From assembly GCF_014204625.1 (NCBI RefSeq), contig NZ_JACHLU010000002.1, positions 248,001-312,000 of the forward strand: a DNA stretch of 64,000 nt, given 5' to 3'. This DNA comes from Gillisella vitis (lineage in GTDB: Bacteria; Pseudomonadota; Alphaproteobacteria; Rhizobiales; Rhizobiaceae). The translations under genes were made by a program, and so were the position numbers. The notes beneath the pieces are model-generated. The model made no database searches, was not told the DNA's origin, and saw only the letters and a list, made by a program, of their open reading frames with translations. Below, piece after piece: positions 43,901-52,350 of this stretch; position 1 is the first letter of the stretch; every line of letters begins with the position of its first letter.

Positions 43901-44069
43901 GCCAAGATTTTGGGCCTTTATGGTCCCATTTTTTGCAGGCTCTTTTTCCAATGGTTTCAAGGTTTCTTGGTTTGGATTTTGGCCCGCCGTCATGATTGTT
44001 CTGGGCTTTGTGCTGCTTGCTTCTCTTCTGTTTAATTTCATTCTTGACCGCTTCTGGACCCCGAAATGA
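43893..44069 (+). CDS. Small membrane protein between the replication genes
   Basis: This 58-residue protein starts MLKPRFWAFMVPFFAGSFSN and has a strong helix (FWPAVMIVLGFVLLASLLFN). GGAGG lies 9 bases upstream, it overlaps the end of the primase gene by 8 bases, and its stop overlaps the helicase start. The tight coupling supports it. Why a replication operon carries a membrane protein is unclear. Confidence 0.65.
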   Translation: MLKPRFWAFMVPFFAGSFSNGFKVSWFGFWPAVMIVLGFVLLASLLFNFILDRFWTPK

Positions 44070-45874
44070 CCAATACCCACACCCCAAACATACCGGACGC
44101 GGTGGCCAAAATTCTGGCGCAAGCGCAAGCGCAGCGTGCCGGATATGGTCAAAACCCCGGAACCCCTGAAGGGCCTTCGGGCGAGGCCGTGGCCGCACTA
44201 TCCGCTGATATTGATGCTGATCCTGCCGTGGTTGAGTTTTGCTCGGAACTGGACCATTCGGACACTGACAATGGCAAGCGCCTGAAACTGCATTTTGGCG
44301 ATGATCTGCTGGTGATTGCGCAGGAAAAGGCCAAACAGCCCACCTATGCGGTCTGGACCGGCCACCATTGGGATGTTGCCAATGGTGGGCCGAAGGCCAA
44401 AGCCATCGGCCAAAGGCTGGGCGACCGCATTGCTGCTGAAGCGCTGTTCATCAAGCCGAATTCTTATGAACAGATGATCATTGAACAGGCAGAAGAGGCG
44501 CGCAAAACGCCGGAAAACGAACGCGGGCCGCTGGAACGCAAACTGGTGGCTGAGGCCGATAAAGTGCTGGACGCCCATGGCAAGCGCGTGAAACGGCGGC
44601 TTGACCATGCTGTGACTTCGAAAAACGTGGCAAAAATCAACGCCATGCTGGAATGCCTCGCGCCGCATATCATGCGAAGGCCAGACGATTTCAACGCCGA
44701 CAAGTGGATGGTAGCGGTGGAAAACGCCACGCTGCGGTTTGAACGCACCATGACACGAAAGCGCAACCCGCGCTTTGTCAGCCTTGCGGAAAGCCCGGAT
44801 GCGCCGGAATTCGTTGATGTCTGCACAGCCTCAAAATTGAAGGTCATTGAAGGCCATCGCCGCCAAGACCTGATCACCAGCATCGTGCCTGTAAAGTACA
44901 ATCCAAAGGCCAAATGCCCGCAATGGGATGCGTTCATTCGCAGCAAGATTCCCGATCTTGCCGTTCAACGGCTGGTGCAGGTCAGCTCTGGCCTCGGCCT
45001 GTTGGGGATCACGGTGCAATATATGTTTTTCCACTATGGCAACGGTGCCAACGGCAAATCGGTCTACATGGAAACACTGTGCCGATTGATGGGCGAGGCG
45101 TCTGTCACCTTGCCGTCTACGTCCATCATCGGCGAGGGCGGATCATCGGGCAGTGCCAGCCCGGATCTGGCCCGGCTCTATGGCAAGCGCCTGTTGCGCG
45201 TCAAGGAGTTGCCGGAAGGCGAGGACTTGCGCGAAAACCTTGTCAAGGAACTGACAGGCGGCGAGACGGTGACGGCGCGTGACCTGTTTTCGGGTTATAT
45301 GGACTTTGAGCCGAAATACATCGTCATGATGAGCGGCAACGGCTATCCGCGCATTACTGGTACAGATGAAGGCATATGGCGGCGCATGGCCGTGGTGCAT
45401 TGGCCCATCCAGATTGCCAAGGAAGACAGGCGCGAATTTCAGGATGTTGTTGCATCGTTTGAGCCGGAATATCCCGGCATTCTCAACTGGTTGCTGGATG
45501 GCGTTCGTATCTATCTTGAAGAAGGTTTGGTGATACCAGATGCCGTTGCCAAGGCCACACAGGCCTATCGTGACGACATGGACCGCACGGCGGCTTTCGT
45601 AGCCCGCTGCATTTCCAAGGATGCCAACGCGCCGCCCGTGGAAGGCAAGGTGCTGTATCAGGCCTATTGTGACTTCACCATCGACCAAGGCGGCAAGCCC
45701 ATGAACAACACGGCCTTTGGCCGCGACATGGGCAAGAAATTCGAAAAGGATCGAACGTCCGGTGTCGTGCTCTATCGCGGCATACGGTTGATCAATCTGC
45801 CAGACAGGCAAAGCAATCACGCGCCGCCGCCCGGTCGTTTTGCCAGTGATGAGCCATTCCCGGAGAATTTCTGA
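44066..45874 (+). CDS. D5/P4-type replicative helicase (primase C-terminal family)
   Basis: This 602-residue SF3 helicase has Walker A YGNGANGKSVYMETL (about 326-333), then RLLRVKELPEGEDL, KELTGGETVTARDLF and MSGNGYPRITGTDEGIWRRM. The middle, AMLECLAPHIMRRPDDFNAD, is the D5 N-terminal domain. It should unwind the phage origin; the iteron-like array directly downstream may be its target or that of a partner. The polymerase must come from the host. Confidence 0.93.
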   Translation: MTNTHTPNIPDAVAKILAQAQAQRAGYGQNPGTPEGPSGEAVAALSADIDADPAVVEFCSELDHSDTDNGKRLKLHFGDDLLVIAQEKAKQPTYAVWTGHHWDVANGGPKAKAIGQRLGDRIAAEALFIKPNSYEQMIIEQAEEARKTPENERGPLERKLVAEADKVLDAHGKRVKRRLDHAVTSKNVAKINAMLECLAPHIMRRPDDFNADKWMVAVENATLRFERTMTRKRNPRFVSLAESPDAPEFVDVCTASKLKVIEGHRRQDLITSIVPVKYNPKAKCPQWDAFIRSKIPDLAVQRLVQVSSGLGLLGITVQYMFFHYGNGANGKSVYMETLCRLMGEASVTLPSTSIIGEGGSSGSASPDLARLYGKRLLRVKELPEGEDLRENLVKELTGGETVTARDLFSGYMDFEPKYIVMMSGNGYPRITGTDEGIWRRMAVVHWPIQIAKEDRREFQDVVASFEPEYPGILNWLLDGVRIYLEEGLVIPDAVAKATQAYRDDMDRTAAFVARCISKDANAPPVEGKVLYQAYCDFTIDQGGKPMNNTAFGRDMGKKFEKDRTSGVVLYRGIRLINLPDRQSNHAPPPGRFASDEPFPENF

Positions 45875-45939
45875 TGCCCCGCAACCCCGGAACCCCTTTC
45901 AGGGCTGTGGCAGGCCTCCTGAACCCTCCATTTCCGCCT

Positions 45940-46173
45940 GACAGTCCTGATAGTTTGATTGACAGTTCAACGGATAGTTTGAGGCGGAAAACGTCAATGA
46001 AAACAAAGACGGCTGACAGTTCGGATAGTTTTTGCACCTCTATATGTAGAGGATTTGGGGAGGTCGGGAGAAGCTTATATGTAAGGCGAAAATAACTATC
46101 CGAACTATCTAAGTATATGAATTTTAATATCAAAACTATCCGTAAACTATCAGAAAACTATCTGGTAACTGTC
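45940..46173. repeat. Iteron-like array: 12 copies of GAYAGTY in two opposed halves
   Basis: Left half, top strand: 45940, 45949, 45961, 45973, 46015 and 46024. Right half, bottom strand (AACTATC or AACTGTC): 46094, 46103, 46134, 46145, 46156 and 46167. A perfect palindrome CCTCTATATGTAGAGG (46037-46052) lies between the halves. The array occupies the gap between the helicase gene and the next gene. A 73-codon frame at 45874-46095 mostly translates the repeats and is not called. Confidence 0.75.
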
Positions 46174-46189
46174 AGAAAAGGAAAAACCA

Positions 46190-46948
46190 ATGATTACCAT
46201 GTCCATTGAAGAGTTGTTGGTTTGGGCCTACCGGGATCAGCGGGCCGATAAATTGGCTGGTGGGGCAAATGGCTTAGGCCCTAGCACTTCGTCTTTCAGT
46301 GCTACCCTTGCAAATTTCATGGCGTTGGGAACCACGGTTGACACTGGCATGGTTACGACTGAGGTCAGCGAATATTGGGATCTGCGCACGATTGACGGCA
46401 GCGTCATGGCGCTTGATAATTTCTGGATCGAATGGCGCGACGGTGATGTGCTTTTATGGGATTTGGCTTCGCTCAAACAGGCGGGCCTCACGGTCGTTAA
46501 CGGGCAGGGCGGCGTTTGCCTGATGCCGGTTCTCAATCCTGATCTGGCCACGCCTATCCATGTGACGACGGTAGCAACATCGGTCACGATTATCCTTCAT
46601 GCCCGCGAGGCAATCCAGCCGGAATATCATCCCGGCTGGACAATGGGTCGCGGACGCCGGGCGACAACCGCCACCAAGGGCTTTTATGGTCGTAGCGACG
46701 CAGGGCGCGAATTGGAAATCCGCGATGTTGAGCGTGACCGGATGGAATATCACCTGTGGAGGGCGGCGCTGGACCTGTTGCGAGAAAACCTGATTGGTAA
46801 ACTGCACACGGTGTCCCTTGATGCGCGTTTGCCACCTGCTTCGCCATGGCTAACCCCTCGGAAAGTGATCAAAAGCGACCTTCGCGCCATAAATTCAAAC
46901 GCATGTAAATCATTGAAGAGAAAGCGGAAAAAATTAAATTTGACATAA
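46190..46948 (+). CDS. Phage protein of unknown function
   Basis: This 252-residue protein (MITMSIEELLVWAYRDQRAD) has a central beta-rich part (TVVNGQGGVCLMPVLNPDLA) and a basic C-terminus (SLKRKRKKLNLT). The start lies just after the iteron array, with AAAGG upstream. It is the last gene before a strong terminator, so it closes the early operon. Not recognised. Confidence 0.65.
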   Translation: MITMSIEELLVWAYRDQRADKLAGGANGLGPSTSSFSATLANFMALGTTVDTGMVTTEVSEYWDLRTIDGSVMALDNFWIEWRDGDVLLWDLASLKQAGLTVVNGQGGVCLMPVLNPDLATPIHVTTVATSVTIILHAREAIQPEYHPGWTMGRGRRATTATKGFYGRSDAGRELEIRDVERDRMEYHLWRAALDLLRENLIGKLHTVSLDARLPPASPWLTPRKVIKSDLRAINSNACKSLKRKRKKLNLT

Positions 46949-46993
46949 GTGGGCTTGACCTTTAACTCCTAAACCATACTGATTTGTGTCTGC

Positions 46994-47020
46994 AACCCGC
47001 CCTTACACGGCGGGTTTTTT
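46994..47020 (+). terminator. Rho-independent terminator
   Basis: AACCCGCC and GGCGGGTT form a GC-rich stem around CTTACAC, followed by a run of six T. It ends the rightward early operon before the packaging genes. Confidence 0.85.
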
Positions 47021-47148
47021 GTTGCCCTCTGTGTAGGCCTTCGTTGATTTTGATCTGGCTTGATACCAACGTGGCGCGGTGGATTGAAGTTTTACAAGGC
47101 CGCGTCACACGACCAACCACATCGGACCACCCCTCAACACCCTCCCCA

Positions 47149-47293
47149 TCACCCCCCGTCACGGGTCCTTCCCCGACACCCCCCGCGTGCGGGCCGGGAC
47201 GACCCCGCGAGTTTGGTAGTGACGGGGGGTGAAAAGCTGACCTGACAACCCTGACTGACAAGTGTTTGCCCTGACAAGGCTTGCCTGACAAGG
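47149..47293. promoter_or_regulatory. Candidate packaging-initiation (cos/pac) region
   Basis: A perfect 14-bp inverted repeat, TCACCCCCCGTCAC (47149-47162) and GTGACGGGGGGTGA (47219-47232), brackets a C-rich stretch with a small hairpin CCCGC/GCGGG. Then the phrase CTGACAA returns four times to 47292, just before the small terminase gene. The gap 46949-47299 holds no gene. Confidence 0.45.
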
Positions 47294-47299
47294 ATTACC

Positions 47300-47935
47300 A
47301 TGACGGACCTTTTGAGTGGCGGCGGTTCGCAAGATTTGGGTCATTGGGTGACGGTGGCAAAGCTTGCGCAGATCAAGGGCATTTCACGGCAATCGGCCTC
47401 GGAAAAAGTGGCGCGGCTTGAGCGCGAGGGCCGTTTGCAGACGCGACGTGACGGTCGTAACCGGCTGGTTGAGCTGGCAACCTATGATCGGATCGTCGGG
47501 CAGGTTGGCGATGCTGCCCGCGAGATTGGGGCGGAAAGCAAGCGTGTTGTTGATGTCCCGCCGCTTGCTGAAAGCGCTGGCTTGCGGGATGCGCAAGCTC
47601 AAAGGGCGCAATATGAGGCCAAGCTTAAGGCGTTGGATTATGCGGAACGCACTGGCCAGCTTTTGCCGATCCGTGGCGATCACGGGATTGAAACAGCGCT
47701 TTTGAAAGTCAGTGATCAGATCGTGCGCGACTTGAATGCGCCGATGACGTGGATTGATGACCTGATGGAAGCGGCGAGGCAGGGTGAGCCTGCACTCAGG
47801 CGGGTTTTACGAACCAAAATCACAGCCATGAAAAAGAAAATTGCAGACCACCTGCTGGTTATCGCTGGCGAGGCTGCACAGGCAGAAGCCGATGGCTCAG
47901 TGCAAGTCGATATTCATTTCGAAGAGGATGAATGA
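47300..47935 (+). CDS. Terminase small subunit (Nu1-like)
   Basis: This 211-residue protein has an N-terminal helix-turn-helix (VTVAKLAQIKGISRQSASEK), a coiled middle and a C-terminal part (LLPIRGDHGIETALLKVSDQ) of the Nu1/DUF1441 type. It recognises the packaging site, most likely the repeat region just upstream, and recruits the large subunit, whose start overlaps its stop. Confidence 0.85.
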   Translation: MTDLLSGGGSQDLGHWVTVAKLAQIKGISRQSASEKVARLEREGRLQTRRDGRNRLVELATYDRIVGQVGDAAREIGAESKRVVDVPPLAESAGLRDAQAQRAQYEAKLKALDYAERTGQLLPIRGDHGIETALLKVSDQIVRDLNAPMTWIDDLMEAARQGEPALRRVLRTKITAMKKKIADHLLVIAGEAAQAEADGSVQVDIHFEEDE

Positions 47936-49968
47936 TGCGCATCACATTGCGACGTTCGGCTGTGGCACTCATTGCGGCCAGCTTGGCTGCAACGATTATG
48001 CCGCCCGAACGAGTCGATGCGGTTGAATATGCGCGGCACAATATGGTGGTGCCGGATGGGCCACGGGCTGGCGATCTCTGGGACGACAGCTTAACGCCGT
48101 ATATTCGTGAGCCGCTGCTCATGATGATGCTGGATAGCGGCCACAACGAAATCGCTGTGCGCAAATCTGCCCAGACCGGCTTTACGACACTGCTGCTGGC
48201 ATCGGTTGCGCATTCCGTGGCGCTTGATCCGTGCCGCATGATGATCGTGCAGCCAACCACAAACGCACTTGCTGAATTCAACCGTGAAAAGCTCTCGGTG
48301 ATGATTCAGCAATCACCGGCAATGAAAGCGCTTGTTCGAGATCAAACCAGCCGCAGCGGCGAGGGATCAACCGCGCTGGCCAAACGTTTTCCGGGTGGGT
48401 CGCTCAAACTGGCAATCGCCAACTCGGCGGCTGACCTGCGGTCCTCGACCATCCGCAAAGCATATCTTGATGAGGTGGATGAATACCCGGAGGATTTGGA
48501 CGGGCAGGGCGACCCTTTTGCCATGATCGAGGCTCGGCAGGAATCATTCCTGGCATCGGGCGATTGGTTGCGGGCGTATATCTCGACACCGACTGTCAAA
48601 GGCGCATCAAGGATTGATGCGCTGTTTGAGAAGGGCGATCAGCGCTATTGGAATGTGCCATGCCCCGATCCCGATTGCGGTGCGCATTTCAAATTTGTGT
48701 TTGATCGCAAGTATTTCAAATTCAACGATGAGTTTCCACACGATCCATACTATGCGGCCCCTTGCTGCGGCACGATTATTCAGCCGCACGAAAAGGTGGC
48801 GCTGGTCAAAAAGGGCAAGTGGATTGCCGAGTCACCTCGGCCAGGCGCTTATCCATCCTACCATTTCGACGCACTGACCTCGCCGTTTGTGCCATGGGAA
48901 AAAATCGCAGATCGGTTTATTGCCTGCAATGGCGACCCGCAAAAGCTTAAGGCGTTTCATAATCTGACGCTTGGCATTGCCTTTGATCTCAAGGGTGATG
49001 CACCCGACCATGTAAGGCTGTTGGAGCGCCGCGATCCGTCCATCAAGCGCGGCGTTATTCCGCCGCAAGGCGTGGTCTTTGTCGGTTCGGCTGACGTGCA
49101 GATGAATGGCATCTGGTATCTGTTCAAGGCTTATGGGCCTGATCGGCAAAGTTGGCGGGTTGATGCGGGCTATATTGAGGGCGCGACGGATGATCCCCAC
49201 GGTGGAGCATTCCTGAAGCTCGAAGAGTTGCGCACGCGGCAATGGCCAGATGCGTTTGGAGGTCGCAGACAGGTTGACGCTTTCGGCATCGATTCGGGTT
49301 ATCGCGCCCACGTGGTTTACACATGGTGCCGTGGTAAAGCGGGCGTCTTTCCGCTCAAGGGTGAGGATGGCTGGTCACGGCCAGCCATGGGCCAACCGTC
49401 ACCACAGGATATAAATTTTAACGGCAAGCGTATCCGCAACGGTGTGATGCTTTGGCCTGTTGGTACGTGGTCGCTCAAAGGCGCGTTTTACGCCAACCTG
49501 CGCAAAGAGGGCCGGGCAGCTGGGCATGAAATCGATCCACCCGGTTATTGCCACTTTGGCAGCTGGATGGATGAGGAATATTTCAAGCAGATCACGGCGG
49601 AATTTTTGGGGACGGAAAAGTTCAAAGGCCGATCCCGGCAACGCTGGATTCCGCGTGTTGGATTTGAAAACCACTTGCTTGACTGTGAGGTCTATGGCGA
49701 TGCGCTGGGGGATTACCTCGGCATTTCGCGCATGACACCAGAGGAATGGCAGGCGTTGATTGCTATGCGCTGCATACCAGATCACGTCATCAACGCGGAT
49801 ATGTTTGCACCTGCGCCGATCATTGCGGCGGCGCAAACGCCTCGACCGCAGCCGGTGCAAGATGATGCTGCGGCGCATACGTTACCATCGCACAACGATG
49901 ATGCCAGTTACTCGCATGACGATGACTGGGATGAGATGGTTTCCACTCTCCAATCTTGGGATGATTGA
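47932..49968 (+). CDS. Terminase large subunit, GpA family
   Basis: This 678-residue packaging ATPase and nuclease has Walker A-like KSAQTGFT (78-85), Walker B-like RKAYLDEVDEYP near 185, a zinc-knuckle region with VPCPDPDCGAHFKF and YAAPCCGTI, and the nuclease part VFVGSADVQMNG. It is the lambda GpA type, which usually cuts at cos sites. The C-terminal tail (QDDAAAHTLPSHNDDASYSH) is low complexity. Confidence 0.95.
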   Translation: MMRITLRRSAVALIAASLAATIMPPERVDAVEYARHNMVVPDGPRAGDLWDDSLTPYIREPLLMMMLDSGHNEIAVRKSAQTGFTTLLLASVAHSVALDPCRMMIVQPTTNALAEFNREKLSVMIQQSPAMKALVRDQTSRSGEGSTALAKRFPGGSLKLAIANSAADLRSSTIRKAYLDEVDEYPEDLDGQGDPFAMIEARQESFLASGDWLRAYISTPTVKGASRIDALFEKGDQRYWNVPCPDPDCGAHFKFVFDRKYFKFNDEFPHDPYYAAPCCGTIIQPHEKVALVKKGKWIAESPRPGAYPSYHFDALTSPFVPWEKIADRFIACNGDPQKLKAFHNLTLGIAFDLKGDAPDHVRLLERRDPSIKRGVIPPQGVVFVGSADVQMNGIWYLFKAYGPDRQSWRVDAGYIEGATDDPHGGAFLKLEELRTRQWPDAFGGRRQVDAFGIDSGYRAHVVYTWCRGKAGVFPLKGEDGWSRPAMGQPSPQDINFNGKRIRNGVMLWPVGTWSLKGAFYANLRKEGRAAGHEIDPPGYCHFGSWMDEEYFKQITAEFLGTEKFKGRSRQRWIPRVGFENHLLDCEVYGDALGDYLGISRMTPEEWQALIAMRCIPDHVINADMFAPAPIIAAAQTPRPQPVQDDAAAHTLPSHNDDASYSHDDDWDEMVSTLQSWDD

Positions 49969-49969
49969 T

Positions 49970-50173
49970 ATGGCTTGGACGCAAGACGACCTGGACGCGA
50001 TCAACACGGCATTGTCGAGCGGTGCCAAGCGCGTCCGGTTTCAGACGCATGAGGTGGAGTATCAGTCGGTCACTGAGATGCTCAAGGTGCGAGACCTGAT
50101 TATTCAAGAGCTGCAAAGCGCTTCTCGCCCCGTGGATCGGGCGATATACGCCGAATATGAAAGCGGATACTGA
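49970..50173 (+). CDS. gpW-like head-tail joining protein
   Basis: This 67-residue protein (MAWTQDDLDAINTALSSGAK) has the gpW pattern, including VRFQTHEVEYQSVTEMLKVR. It sits between large terminase and portal as in lambda, starting 2 bases after the terminase stop and overlapping the portal start. Confidence 0.85.
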   Translation: MAWTQDDLDAINTALSSGAKRVRFQTHEVEYQSVTEMLKVRDLIIQELQSASRPVDRAIYAEYESGY

Positions 50174-51675
50174 TGAATTTGCTCGACAAAGCGGTATCTT
50201 TTTTCTCGCCAGAAAGTGGCGTGCGGCGTGCTTCTGCGCGCCAGATGCTGGATAGCATTGAAAAGCGCGATTATGCGGCGGCTGGCAACGGGCGGCGCAA
50301 CAAGAACTGGCGGGCGCGCAGCACCACGGCGACGATGGAAGTCGCCGGTGCGATGACGACCTTGCGCAACCGGGCACGTGAGTTTGTGCGCAACAGCTGG
50401 GCAGGCCCGCGTATCCTTGATGTCATGACCTCGCATGTGATTGGCACGGGCATTATGACCGTGCCAGATACCGGCTCGGATCGTGCCGATAGGCTTTACC
50501 GCCTTGCCCGCGAAGAATGGGAGGCATCGAGCGATATCGAGGGTGTGCTCGATTATGGCGGGCAACAGGCGTTGTTGTTTCGGTCCATGATTGAGGGCGG
50601 CGATTGTATTTTGCGGATGTTGCCGATTTCGATGGCTGAGGCAGTACGGACAGTCCCGTTGCGACTGCTGGGGCTTGAGGGCGATCAAATCGATGTCAGC
50701 CGCGATAGTGTTTACGGCACCAACACCACCTCTGAAAATGTGCGGCTTGGTATAAAGTTGGGTGAGTGGGGTCAGCGTCGGGGCTGCTATCTCAGTCAAT
50801 ATCATCCCGGTGATACAGGGTCGTGGAATGTTACCCAGTCTGCCCTGGTTGATTGGGCAGATCTTTGCCATCTCTATCGGCCTCTGCGTCTTGGGCAAAT
50901 ACGCGGTATCAGCCATTTCGCGCCGATCCTGCTCTCTGGACAGGAGATTCAGGATTTAATGGAGGCCGCTATTGTGCAGCAACGCACACAGGCCTCTCTT
51001 ACAGGCTTCATCAAGCGCCCGCCCGGTGTCGCAAACCCGTTGATCACAAAGCCAGATGATAAATCGAAAGAGCGGATCACATCCATTCGTCCAGGCCAAA
51101 TTCAGGATATTGGCGAGGCTGAGATTACCTTTCCCAACCCATCCTCGACGTCTGTGTTTGCTGAGGCTTATAATGCCGGATTGTACGCAATGGCTGCCGG
51201 TGCTGGCATTACCTACGATCAGATGACGGGTGATTTGCGGCAAGCCAATTTCTCGTCCTTGCGTGCGGGTAAAATCGAGTTTCGGCGCTTGGTTGAGCAA
51301 TTGCAGTGGCATTGCTTCGTGCCACTGGTTTGCCGAAAGGTTGATCGCCGGTTTGAAGATTACGCGACAATGGCAGGTGTTTTGTCTGCACGGCGGGGTG
51401 GGTATCCTGTCAATCATGTCATGCCAGCCGTTGAGCCGATTGATCCTAAAAAGGATATGGAGGCCGATATTCTGGCGGTGCGATCGGGTCGTATGTCGCC
51501 GCAGGAGTTTATCTCGTCATGGGGTAGAGACTGGCGGAAAGTGGCCAAGGATTTCGAGGCATTCTTTGCGTTCACCGATGCTCACAATATCACGCTGGAT
51601 ATTGACCCGCGCAAACCAGCCAATGGCGCAGCGGTTGGACAGCAGCCGCAACTCGGAGACAATGGCGATGAGTAA
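50173..51675 (+). CDS. Portal protein, lambda family
   Basis: This 500-residue protein forms the head vertex ring. Family phrases are RRNKNWRARSTTATMEVAGA, DRLYRLAREEWEASSDIEGV and DQMTGDLRQANFSSLRAGKI. Length and position are normal. It overlaps the next gene by eight bases. Confidence 0.93.
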   Translation: MNLLDKAVSFFSPESGVRRASARQMLDSIEKRDYAAAGNGRRNKNWRARSTTATMEVAGAMTTLRNRAREFVRNSWAGPRILDVMTSHVIGTGIMTVPDTGSDRADRLYRLAREEWEASSDIEGVLDYGGQQALLFRSMIEGGDCILRMLPISMAEAVRTVPLRLLGLEGDQIDVSRDSVYGTNTTSENVRLGIKLGEWGQRRGCYLSQYHPGDTGSWNVTQSALVDWADLCHLYRPLRLGQIRGISHFAPILLSGQEIQDLMEAAIVQQRTQASLTGFIKRPPGVANPLITKPDDKSKERITSIRPGQIQDIGEAEITFPNPSSTSVFAEAYNAGLYAMAAGAGITYDQMTGDLRQANFSSLRAGKIEFRRLVEQLQWHCFVPLVCRKVDRRFEDYATMAGVLSARRGGYPVNHVMPAVEPIDPKKDMEADILAVRSGRMSPQEFISSWGRDWRKVAKDFEAFFAFTDAHNITLDIDPRKPANGAAVGQQPQLGDNGDE

Positions 51676-52291
51676 TATTATCCACCTGCCACGGCAGCTT
51701 CGTGACGCTGAGGTGCGGGCATCATCCTACAATGAGGCAGACCGCACCATTGATGTGATCTGGACCACGGGCGCTACGGTGCGGCGCGTGTCATGGCTCG
51801 ATGGGCCTTTTGATGAGGAATTGGTGGTATCGCCAAATACAGTGCGGCTTGATCGTCTGAATGCTGGCGCGCCTCTTTTGGATACGCACAACCAGTATGG
51901 CCTCGCCAATGTGCTTGGCTCTGTGGTCAAGGGCACTGCACGTTTAGCGGGCGGCATTGGTTATGCGACGGTGCGCCTGTCCATGGCGGACTCTGCGCAA
52001 GATGCTGTCACCAAAATCATTGACGGCAGTGTCACCAATATCTCTGTTGGCTACCGCATTCACGCCGTCGAGAAAAAAGAGCGCGACGGGCAGGTGCCGC
52101 TTAACCGGGTGATTGACTGGGAGCCTCTGGAAATTTCAGCGGTGGCAATTCCAGCCGATCCGGGCGCGCAAATCCGCTCCAGTGGCGATGCGCTGTATGA
52201 GTGCAGGATTGTGCAAGACATGGAAAACGCTAAGGCCATCCGCCTTTCGCGCATGCGGATGGCGCAACGCGCCATCGGAATCAACATTTAA
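51668..52291 (+). CDS. Prohead maturation protease
   Basis: This 207-residue protein matches phage prohead proteases: GAPLLDTHNQYGLANVLGSV with the histidine, GSVTNISVGYRIHAVEKKER with the serine, and WEPLEISAVAIPADPGAQIR. GGAG lies 8 bases before the ATG at 51668. It should trim the scaffold part of the capsid precursor encoded next. Confidence 0.88.
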   Translation: MSNIIHLPRQLRDAEVRASSYNEADRTIDVIWTTGATVRRVSWLDGPFDEELVVSPNTVRLDRLNAGAPLLDTHNQYGLANVLGSVVKGTARLAGGIGYATVRLSMADSAQDAVTKIIDGSVTNISVGYRIHAVEKKERDGQVPLNRVIDWEPLEISAVAIPADPGAQIRSSGDALYECRIVQDMENAKAIRLSRMRMAQRAIGINI

Positions 52292-52350
52292 CGGTCAGCC
52301 AAGGCACGCCCTTATCGCCTTTGGGCAAGGCAACATTCGAGGAAAAATCA

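Noticed and set aside
45874..46095. 73-codon open frame after the D5 helicase
   Set aside because: Most of it is the translated iteron motif (repeated DS and DSL), and better explained as DNA repeats.
45940..46173. CRISPR array
   Set aside because: The repeated units are only 7-8 bases, appear in both orientations and have uneven spacers; no cas genes are present anywhere.
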